Part shown: piece after piece, positions 36,255 to 42,196 of the stretch
Layout of the letters: every line of letters starts with the position of its first letter
Position numbering within the stretch: the first letter of the stretch is position 1
NCBI GenBank assembly: GCA_002708305.1
Contig: PANE01000029.1
Location: 48,307-90,502 of the forward strand
Reading direction: 5' to 3'
DNA: 42,196 bases
DNA from: Rhodospirillaceae bacterium
Lineage (GTDB): Bacteria > Pseudomonadota > Alphaproteobacteria > Thalassobaculales > Thalassobaculaceae
The notes under the pieces: generated by a model
Told to the model about the DNA's origin: nothing
Databases searched by the model: none
What the model saw: the letters and a program-made list of their open reading frames with translations, nothing else
Made by a program: the position numbers and the translations under genes

Positions 36255-36281
36255 GAAGCCTGAGCATTTAATTCAGGCTTC
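36255..36281 (-). terminator. Stem-loop between dppC-like gene and MBL hydrolase gene
   Basis: GAAGCCTGA at 36255-36263 pairs perfectly with TCAGGCTTC at 36273-36281 around a nine-base loop. It lies between the permease stop at 36328 and the hydrolase ATG at 36238. No T-run follows in the minus-strand direction, so it is more likely a processing or partial attenuation hairpin than a full terminator. Confidence 0.45.
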
Positions 36282-36327
36282 AATAATAGATGTTCTTTTT
36301 ATTAAACTAACTGAACGAGTTAGCAGA

Positions 36328-37245
36328 TTAAGTTTGAGATCTTAGTTTAGGATCCATAACATCGCGAACAGCATCACCAAATAAATTGAAGCCAAATACA
36401 GCTAAAGTAATAGCTACACCCGGCCAGATTGGTACCCATGGCGCGCTCTCAGCATATTCTTCTGCACCACCTTGAAGCATTAGGCCCCACGCTGCAGTTG
36501 GTTCTTGCACGCCCATGCCTAGATAAGAAAGAGACGCCTCCGTAAGAATCGCTTGGCCGACAAAAGCGGTTAGCATTATCAAGAATGGAGCCATCACGTT
36601 TGGAACCATATGACGGAGAATAATTCGCGAGTGACTATATCCAACTGAGCGTGCAGCATCGATATATGGAAGTTCACGGAGTGCTAGGGCACTCGATCTA
36701 ACCACACGAGCACACCGCGGTATAAATGGTATCGTGATGGCTATAATGACATTTTCTAATCCAGTACCGAAAATAGAGACTATTGCAAGCGCCATAATCA
36801 CTAATGGAAATGCCATGAATATATCCATTATCCGCTGGAATATTAAATCTACATAGCCACCAAAATAAGCGCTTCCAACACCCAATACGAGACCAATGAA
36901 AGCCCCCACAAAAGAAGCAGTAAAGCCCACTAAAAGTGCTGTTCGGGCGCCATATATCATACGCGATAACTGGTCTCGGCCAAAGGAATCTGTTCCAAAA
37001 TGGAATGTCTGGCCAGTAGTTGCGTCGACAGTACCGGGAGGTGACAACATGTATTCGAAGTTTTCCATCTCTGGATCATATGGTGCTACCTGGTCGGCAA
37101 AGAGTGCTCCAAAAGCCATTATTATGATTACAATAAAACCAGCAGATCCCAGGGGCTGCTTACGCAGCATTCTTAAGATGCCGTCTAAAATAGTTTTCTT
37201 TTTTGGAAGAATAAACTCTTCGCTTGGTATTTCTGAAGTTGCCAT
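36328..37245 (-). CDS. Peptide/opine-type ABC transporter permease (DppC-like)
   Basis: This 305-residue inner-membrane permease is of the BPD_transp_1 type. It begins with a cytoplasmic stretch and one membrane segment (about 33-52), then a periplasmic part with FHFGTDSFGRDQLSRMIYGAR near 81, which is the classic DppC/OppC block. A core of about five helices follows, and the ATPase-coupling EAA loop reads DAARSVGYSHSRIILRHMVPN near 196. AAGGGGC precedes the ATG at 37245, overlapping the end of the dppB-like gene, so the permeases are translated together. It pairs with the DppB-like subunit and the double ATPase. Confidence 0.94.
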   Translation of the reverse strand: MATSEIPSEEFILPKKKTILDGILRMLRKQPLGSAGFIVIIIMAFGALFADQVAPYDPEMENFEYMLSPPGTVDATTGQTFHFGTDSFGRDQLSRMIYGARTALLVGFTASFVGAFIGLVLGVGSAYFGGYVDLIFQRIMDIFMAFPLVIMALAIVSIFGTGLENVIIAITIPFIPRCARVVRSSALALRELPYIDAARSVGYSHSRIILRHMVPNVMAPFLIMLTAFVGQAILTEASLSYLGMGVQEPTAAWGLMLQGGAEEYAESAPWVPIWPGVAITLAVFGFNLFGDAVRDVMDPKLRSQT

Positions 37246-37257
37246 TAGCTTTGCCCC

Positions 37258-38229
37258 TTAAGAGTAACGAATGCGAGGGTCAAGCCACGCGTACATTAAA
37301 TCGACTATAAAATTGACCATTACAAAAATAAACACAACCAACATAACTAGGGACTGCGTTAGGGTGTAGTCAGCTTGGGTAACAGATTCAACAAAAAGTT
37401 TTCCAACACCATTTAGGTTGAAGACTTGCTCCGTAACAACCAGGCCACCCATGAGAAAAGCAAACTCGATGCCTATAACAGTGACGACAGGTAGCATTGC
37501 ATTCTTCAAAGCGTGTTTATTAATAATCACTTTCTCGATTAAGCCTTTAGCCCGAGCGGTTCTAACATAATCTTCTTTTAAGACATCAAGCATAGCTGAC
37601 CGTGTCATTCGGGTAGCTACAGAAGAGTATCTATAACCGGTTGCTAACGCTGGCCAGATAAGCTGGGATAGGTTATGCATGGGATCTACCCATATTGGTT
37701 TGTAAAATATTGGCGGCATCCACGGGACTCCGCTCCATGCTTGTGTTCCTATCAACAAACCAAGAATTATCACTATACCTAGCCAGAATGATGGCATTGC
37801 TATACCCGCAATACTAACCGTGCGAACAATATAATCCACCCATGTGTTTTGTTTTGCTGCAGAAATAACGCCTAACGGGACTGCGATAATTACAGAAACA
37901 AATGTAGCCATAATTGCAATCTGTAGTGACAATGGAAAACGAATGGCTATTTCGTGGGTCACGTCCTGTTGGGTCCACATGGATTTACCAAGGTCAAATG
38001 TTATAAATCCTGAAATATAATCGTAAAACTGTTTGATTTTTGGATCGGAAATACCCAGAAGCTCCTGGCACTGTTTAATCTGCTCAGGATCGGCATATCC
38101 ACCTTCACCGCCAAATTTAAGCATACAAACATCGCCAGGGATTAATCTGAGCAATAAGAATACTACAACTGCAGCACCAAAAAGGGTTGGGAATAACATA
38201 AGCATTCGCTTGACTATATAGGTATACAT
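37258..38229 (-). CDS. Peptide/opine-type ABC transporter permease (DppB-like)
   Basis: This 323-residue permease has the DppB/OppB N terminus MYTYIVKRMLMLFPTLFG, LLRLIPGD near 26, six membrane segments and the coupling EAA loop DYVRTARAKGLIEKVIINKHAL near 214. The GLVVTEQVFNLNGVGKLF block near 262 is typical of this subunit. AAGGTCG lies six bases before the ATG at 38229. It sits between the binding-protein gene and the DppC-like gene, all on the minus strand. A strong hairpin separates it from the binding-protein gene and may lower its expression relative to it. Confidence 0.95.
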   Translation of the reverse strand: MYTYIVKRMLMLFPTLFGAAVVVFLLLRLIPGDVCMLKFGGEGGYADPEQIKQCQELLGISDPKIKQFYDYISGFITFDLGKSMWTQQDVTHEIAIRFPLSLQIAIMATFVSVIIAVPLGVISAAKQNTWVDYIVRTVSIAGIAMPSFWLGIVIILGLLIGTQAWSGVPWMPPIFYKPIWVDPMHNLSQLIWPALATGYRYSSVATRMTRSAMLDVLKEDYVRTARAKGLIEKVIINKHALKNAMLPVVTVIGIEFAFLMGGLVVTEQVFNLNGVGKLFVESVTQADYTLTQSLVMLVVFIFVMVNFIVDLMYAWLDPRIRYS

Positions 38230-38265
38230 TTAGCGACCTTGGAATTAGAAATTATACGAAAGATA

Positions 38266-38295
38266 AGGTCACCTCGAAAAATCCCGAGGTGACCT
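38266..38295 (-). terminator. Strong intercistronic hairpin between dppA- and dppB-like genes
   Basis: AGGTCACCTCG (38266-38276) and CGAGGTGACCT (38285-38295) form an 11-base-pair perfect stem with an eight-base loop. On the plus strand it is followed by a seven-T run, but the genes here are read on the minus strand, where the following bases are TTATCTTTC. It therefore likely protects the upstream binding-protein mRNA from decay and partly attenuates readthrough, giving excess binding protein over permease. Confidence 0.65.
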
Positions 38296-38314
38296 ATTTT
38301 TTTGTAAGTCAGAG

Positions 38315-39961
38315 TTACTCTACACCCTGCCTTTTCTTTTCTGCTGAATCAATCCAGATATTATCAAGCGACTGATTTAGATAGTGACTTGGTGCAATCT
38401 TCCAGCCTTTAACATAAGACCGGTGTGGGTTGATTTTATACCACCAGAGAGTAACTACCTGGGAAGACAAGTCGTTTAAAACGCGTTTTTCATAAGCGCG
38501 TAATAGCGGTGTTTGCTCTGCAGTAGTACCCGCTTTTAGGAGTTCACTGTATAATGACTCCAGTTTGGCATCCTCAAAATTGGCATAGTTATTACCAGCT
38601 GATGGTAGAAACTTTGATACATCAGCAATTGGGTTAACGATGGACTGGCAGTTAAAGTCAACTGACACATCGAAATCGCCTTTTTTACGCAGTGATGCAT
38701 AAAATGGAGTAGTTGGTTTAACAACTTGGTCAACCTTCATACCCGCTTTTTTCCACTGTCCAAGCAACCACGTACCAACAATTTTGTATGGTTGATCAAC
38801 GCCTCTATTCAAGAAAGTGAACTTAAGGCCTGATTGTCCGGCCTCCTTCAGTAATTTCTTGGCCTGAGCTCTTGATGCCGCTACATCGTCCGAATAACCG
38901 GCTATGTTAGCTTTGAGTTCTGACATTGGTGTTGCTAAAGGATGCTGAGGGAAAACAATTCCACCAGGTGTTTTAACAATAGCGATATTGGATAAGTATT
39001 TTGACCCAGACTGGCGGTCAACCGCTAATGTCAACGCTCTTCGAACCTTTGGATCATCGAATGGTTTAACTTCATGGTTAGGTGATGCTAACAATACGCA
39101 GTTCCAGTCACTTTCCTGCACTTTAATTTTATCCCCAAGCGCTTTTACAAGATCATCTCTTGCTTTTGGCGGAAAACCACGAAATTCAATATCGGCACGA
39201 CCACCACGAATGGCTTGCAACCTTACCGACATTTTTGGTGCGGCAAGAGCTGTATATGTATCCAAGTATGGACGGCCTTTATGATGATAGTTTGGGTTCT
39301 TTTTCCCATGTACATGGCTTCCTTGAACGTGTTCAACAAAGCTGAAAGCTCCAGTACCATTTATGTTTTTTTGATGCCATGTGTATCCATTTGCATCCAA
39401 GTCTTTCTTGGAGTAAATGAAATTAAACGGCATTGCCACTGCTGGAATAAATGTTCCACTTGGATGCTTCAATTTAAATACAAGTGTTTCTGCGTCTGGT
39501 GTTGTTATTGACTCAACCATCTTAAAGTAAGCTTTACGATTGGAAGCTATACCTTTTGGTGGGTTAACAACTTTATCAAAACTCGCTTTGATGTCTGCTG
39601 ATGTTAGTGGTGTTCCATCATGGAATTTAACGCCAGTACGAATTTTGAACGTGAATTTCGTTCCACCTTCGGTACCAGCTGGAACCGAACCAACACATAG
39701 ATCACAAACAAAGTCTGTTGGTGATGCCGGGTTGTCAGGGTTTTCTCTAATCAAAAGACTGTAAAATGGACGAATTGGATGGATCATTCCGAATGTTGAC
39801 TCAATATGTCCATCATAAGATGGGATTTTTGAACCAACAACGATATTTAAGTTTCCACCATATTCTGGTGATGCATGCGATGCTGCCTTGGCTGAAATGG
39901 CGCCAAACGAAAATGTTGCCCCCAATACAGCGACCGCAAGCTTTGGTGCGATACCCTTCAT
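38315..39961 (-). CDS. ABC transporter substrate-binding protein, family 5 (DppA-like)
   Basis: The 548-residue periplasmic protein captures the ligand for the importer. A signal peptide is clear: MKGIAPK, a hydrophobic core, and AKA-A near residue 26 as cleavage site. The family 5 (SBP_bac_5) signature FKIRTGVKFHDGTPLTSADIKASFDKV lies near 105-131, and VRRALTLAVDRQ appears near 303. AAGGAGAG stands just before the ATG at 39961. It is the first gene of the minus-strand unit. Ligands for the family include dipeptides, nickel, glutathione and opines; nothing here decides among them. The length is normal. Confidence 0.94.
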   Translation of the reverse strand: MKGIAPKLAVAVLGATFSFGAISAKAASHASPEYGGNLNIVVGSKIPSYDGHIESTFGMIHPIRPFYSLLIRENPDNPASPTDFVCDLCVGSVPAGTEGGTKFTFKIRTGVKFHDGTPLTSADIKASFDKVVNPPKGIASNRKAYFKMVESITTPDAETLVFKLKHPSGTFIPAVAMPFNFIYSKKDLDANGYTWHQKNINGTGAFSFVEHVQGSHVHGKKNPNYHHKGRPYLDTYTALAAPKMSVRLQAIRGGRADIEFRGFPPKARDDLVKALGDKIKVQESDWNCVLLASPNHEVKPFDDPKVRRALTLAVDRQSGSKYLSNIAIVKTPGGIVFPQHPLATPMSELKANIAGYSDDVAASRAQAKKLLKEAGQSGLKFTFLNRGVDQPYKIVGTWLLGQWKKAGMKVDQVVKPTTPFYASLRKKGDFDVSVDFNCQSIVNPIADVSKFLPSAGNNYANFEDAKLESLYSELLKAGTTAEQTPLLRAYEKRVLNDLSSQVVTLWWYKINPHRSYVKGWKIAPSHYLNQSLDNIWIDSAEKKRQGVE

Positions 39962-40015
39962 TTATTCTCTCCTTCCCAGAGATGAGACGGGATTACCTCA
40001 ATCCCTATAAAACCA

Positions 40016-40043
40016 AAAGTATGAGATTAACCAGCGCTTTCAA
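40016..40043 (-). promoter_or_regulatory. Possible promoter for the dppA-like operon
   Basis: On the minus strand, TTGAAA (40038-40043) and TACTTT (40016-40021) are separated by 16 bases. The -35 matches at five of six bases and the -10 only at three. The start would be about 45 bases upstream of the ATG at 39961, leaving the small GGGATT hairpin in the leader. Confidence 0.3.
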
Positions 40044-40190
40044 ATAGAAAGGGACGACTAATAAGCAAAAAAAACCAAAACGATTTTTGTTTTGATCTAA
40101 ACTCCCTGTGCGAATTGGTTCCGGACACTTTAATTTTCGGTCCCGTTACAACACACCTCATTATGCGGTAAAGTATTTTTTTCTGAGCCT

Positions 40191-40280
40191 TTGGTCAAGC
40201 AAACACTTTAAAAAAAGAGGTTGCTCTTATCTTTTGACCAATCTGTTTTATAATCAGTTATCTACGAGTATAATTGGTCA
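40191..40280 (+). promoter_or_regulatory. Candidate promoter and operator half-sites for the HAD-MmgE unit
   Basis: A perfect -10 box TATAAT lies at 40249-40254, giving a start near 40261. The inverted pair TTGGTCAA (40191-40198) and TTGACCAA (40234-40241) flanks the -35 area, and another TTGGTCA lies at 40274-40280, just after the start. No good -35 is present. This would fit an activator-dependent or repressed promoter, perhaps of a GntR-type regulator, whose sites often contain TTGGT and ACCAA. Confidence 0.35.
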
Positions 40281-40321
40281 CATTTATTTAATGAACAATA
40301 CTAGTGTAAAAGAGAAAAATA

Positions 40322-41035
40322 ATGGATGTTAATAATATAAAAGCCCTTGTATTTGATGTTTTTGGTACAGTTGTTGATTGGCGAACCAGTATAGCTTCAG
40401 AGGCTAAACAATGTTTGTCTAAAAAAGGGTATGAATTGGATTGGGTGTTATTTGCTGACAGTTGGCGAGCGAAGTATCAACCAGCTATGGAGAGAGTTCG
40501 AACTGGTGGTCGCGGTTTTGTTCGTCTTGATATTCTTCATATGGAAAACCTAATTGAAGTTTTAAAAGATTTTGATATCAAAAGTGTGACAGAAACGGAA
40601 CTGAACTATCTAAACCGGGCCTGGCACAGACTACTTCCTTGGTCGGATTCTGTGCCTGGTTTATTGCGATTGAAAAAGAAGTTTATAATAGGAACAATGT
40701 CGAACGGTAACGTTGCGTTGATGGTGAATATGGCAAAAAATGGAGGCCTCCCATGGGATGTCATATTGGGAGCGGAGCCAGCACAAGCATATAAGCCAGA
40801 ACCAAAAACCTATTTAACGGGTGTTGATTGGCTTAATTTAAAGCCTTCTGAAGTTCTGATGTGTGCGGCCCATAACGCTGATCTAGTAGCTGCTGGTGCT
40901 CAAGGCCTAAAGACAGCCTTTATTGCCCGGCCAACAGAATATGGTCCAAATCAAAAACACGATTTTGAGGCGGAGCACGATTTCGATTATATATCGGAAA
41001 ACATGCTTGACCTGGCAGATAAACTCGGTTGTTAA
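40322..41035 (+). CDS. HAD hydrolase, type II haloacid dehalogenase-like
   Basis: The 237-residue protein has the HAD motifs of the L-2-haloacid dehalogenase group: FDVFGTVVDWR with nucleophile Asp12, the SNGN block near 123, the lysine of AYKPEPKTY near 155 and AAHNADLVAAG near 181. In this group the nucleophile attacks the alpha carbon of a 2-haloacid, or the enzyme acts as a phosphatase. The residue two after the nucleophile is Phe, not Asp, which favours dehalogenase-like over phosphatase chemistry. The ATG at 40322 follows AAAGAGA. The second MmgE/PrpD gene begins 11 bases after the stop, so the two form one unit. Confidence 0.86.
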   Translation: MDVNNIKALVFDVFGTVVDWRTSIASEAKQCLSKKGYELDWVLFADSWRAKYQPAMERVRTGGRGFVRLDILHMENLIEVLKDFDIKSVTETELNYLNRAWHRLLPWSDSVPGLLRLKKKFIIGTMSNGNVALMVNMAKNGGLPWDVILGAEPAQAYKPEPKTYLTGVDWLNLKPSEVLMCAAHNADLVAAGAQGLKTAFIARPTEYGPNQKHDFEAEHDFDYISENMLDLADKLGC

Positions 41036-41045
41036 GGATAGTCCT

Positions 41046-42196
41046 ATGAGCGTGGTTACTAAATATGCAGAATTTGCAGTTGCCTGCAAGACAAGTGACT
41101 TATCTGCCGATGTATTCCATCATGCCAAAAGAGTATTAATTGATTGGTTTGCATGTACTTTACCTGGCGGTTTGGAAGAACCTGCAACCCTAATAATAAA
41201 AGCTTTGACGGAAGATATTGGGCGGGGCAACTCTAGTCTATTGCCGGGAGGTGAACAGACAACAACGAGAACAGCGGCACTAATCAACGGTACAGCCGCT
41301 CATATAATTGAATTTGATGATATTTATAGAGATGGATTATTTCATCCTGGGGCCCCCATAATCGCCTCTGCATTAGCGACAGCAGAAAAAACGTGGGCGA
41401 GCGGTGAGGAATTACTAAGGGCTATAATTGCTGGCTATGAAGTAGCAAATCGCATCGCGGAAGCAGTAAATCCACATCATTATGAATGGTGGCATACAAC
41501 CGCTACAGTAGGTTTTTTTGGCTCTGCGACCTCAGCCGCTATGCTTTTAGGGTTGGATCTTGAAAAAACAGCTCATGCATTGGCTACGGCGGGAACGATG
41601 GCTGCGGGACTTCAGCAGGCCTTTAGAGCGGATGCCATGAGTAAACCAATACACTCTGGACGGGCTGCAGAAGGGGGAGTTCTGGCCGCCTTAATGGCAA
41701 AAAACTGTGTGACTGGTGCGCTTGACATACTTGAAGGTGAACGAGGCTTTGGGAAGGCAATGAGTGCGAACGTTAACTGGAGACAATCTATCCAAACGCT
41801 TGGTTCTGACTATACTATAACGCGCATGACCCAGAAAAATCATGCGGCGTGTGGGCATGTTCATGCGATTATTGATGCTATCATTCATATTAAAAATGTT
41901 AATAGAGTTGATTGTGCTAACGTTAAGAATATCCGGATTGGGTCATACCAAAAGGCTTATGAGATTTGCCATAATACAAACCCTAAAACACCCTATGAGG
42001 CTAAATTTAGTGCGGAATATTGTACTGCGATAGCGATCCAGAGAGGGTGTGCTTTACGGGCTAATGATTTTGTACAAGAAAACTTAAAGGACCCTTCCGT
42101 TCAACGTGTCATGAAACTTGTGAATCTGGAGATAGACGAGCAGTGCCAGAGTGTTTTTCCTAAAGTAAGGTCGGCAAACGTTGAACTAGAAACAAT
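41046..42196 (+). CDS. MmgE/PrpD family protein, cut by the window end
   Basis: An open frame begins with ATG at 41046 and runs without a stop to the last base, giving about 383 residues of a protein normally near 450-470. The reading shows the family landmarks: MSVVTKYAEFAV at the start, ALINGTAAHIIEFDDIYRDGLFHPGAPIIASALA near 82-115, ATVGFFGSATSAAML near 155, and KNHAACGHVHAIIDAI near 265, the equivalent of the conserved lysine/cysteine segment. It follows the HAD gene by 10 bases, so it is probably cotranscribed. It is a different protein from the MmgE/PrpD member at 13.5 kb and is likely to act on another carboxylic acid. Confidence 0.87.
   Translation, partial: MSVVTKYAEFAVACKTSDLSADVFHHAKRVLIDWFACTLPGGLEEPATLIIKALTEDIGRGNSSLLPGGEQTTTRTAALINGTAAHIIEFDDIYRDGLFHPGAPIIASALATAEKTWASGEELLRAIIAGYEVANRIAEAVNPHHYEWWHTTATVGFFGSATSAAMLLGLDLEKTAHALATAGTMAAGLQQAFRADAMSKPIHSGRAAEGGVLAALMAKNCVTGALDILEGERGFGKAMSANVNWRQSIQTLGSDYTITRMTQKNHAACGHVHAIIDAIIHIKNVNRVDCANVKNIRIGSYQKAYEICHNTNPKTPYEAKFSAEYCTAIAIQRGCALRANDFVQENLKDPSVQRVMKLVNLEIDEQCQSVFPKVRSANVELET

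Larger units (their letters stand above)
39962..40321. other. Divergent intergenic region between dppA-like and HAD genes
   Basis: About 360 bases without a credible gene. It contains the ribosome site and a small hairpin (GGGATT-ACCTC-AATCCC, 39989-40005) in the dppA-like leader, a CAAAAC/GTTTTG repeat near 40075-40095, and several TTGGT half-sites on the HAD side. A 74-codon open frame at 40108-40332 has no ribosome site and no sensible composition, so I do not treat it as a gene. Confidence 0.5.

Noticed and set aside
39160-39511. Plus-strand frames opposite the binding-protein gene
   Set aside because: Shadows of a strongly supported minus-strand gene; cysteine- and tryptophan-rich composition is not protein-like.
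40108-40332. 74-codon plus-strand open frame upstream of the HAD gene
   Set aside because: No ribosome site, it overlaps the candidate promoter and the HAD start, and its composition looks like translated spacer.

Overview
The window looks like the chromosome of an AT-rich (about 40% GC by eye), free-living alphaproteobacterium, most likely a marine heterotroph of the SAR116/Rhodospirillales kind. This placement is inferred from gene order (def-fmt; uvrC-pgsA followed by moaD-moaE; folB beside a pteridine-reductase-type SDR) and from the mix of catabolic families (MmgE/PrpD, hydantoinase A/B, phytanoyl-CoA dioxygenase-like, flavin monooxygenase, Gfo/Idh). It was not tested by any search. I saw no rRNA, tRNA, CRISPR array, insertion sequence or phage gene.

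Positions 1-13.1 kb are mostly housekeeping. They hold a radical SAM protein, a metallophosphoesterase, folB with a PTR1/FolM-like reductase, uvrC and pgsA, then a molybdenum-cofactor run (mobB, moeA, moaD, moaE). On the opposite strand come fmt and def, then rmuC on the plus strand and an ANKH/MATE-like membrane protein on the minus strand.

Positions 13.1-27.4 kb are accessory catabolism. There is an MmgE/PrpD - MaoC hydratase - acyl-CoA dehydrogenase operon, an IPNS-like 2-oxoglutarate oxygenase facing away from a hydantoinase/oxoprolinase pair (hyuA-hyuB), an SDR, a Gfo/Idh dehydrogenase with a TIM-barrel isomerase, an NTF2-FMO fusion, and a DapA-family aldolase.

Positions 27.4-32.7 kb carry a compact plus-strand operon: a fused FAD/Fe-S 2-hydroxyacid dehydrogenase, a PhyH-type dioxygenase and a serine-glyoxylate-type aminotransferase. 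Together they could hydroxylate, oxidise and transaminate a carboxylic acid. This is the most interesting pathway hypothesis here.

Positions 32.7-40.0 kb hold a complete peptide-type ABC importer split over two converging transcription units. The plus strand has a fused double ATPase and an exported intradiol-dioxygenase-like protein. The minus strand has the binding protein, two permeases and an MBL-fold hydrolase. The dioxygenase-like protein stands out: its signal peptide lies upstream of any ordinary start codon, and an expected iron-ligand tyrosine appears to be glutamate.

Positions 40.0-42.2 kb hold a type II haloacid dehalogenase-like protein behind a promoter with repeated TTGGT half-sites, followed by a second MmgE/PrpD gene that runs off the window end. 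No single feature proves a new system. The best leads are the dehydrogenase-PhyH-aminotransferase operon and the altered intradiol enzyme.
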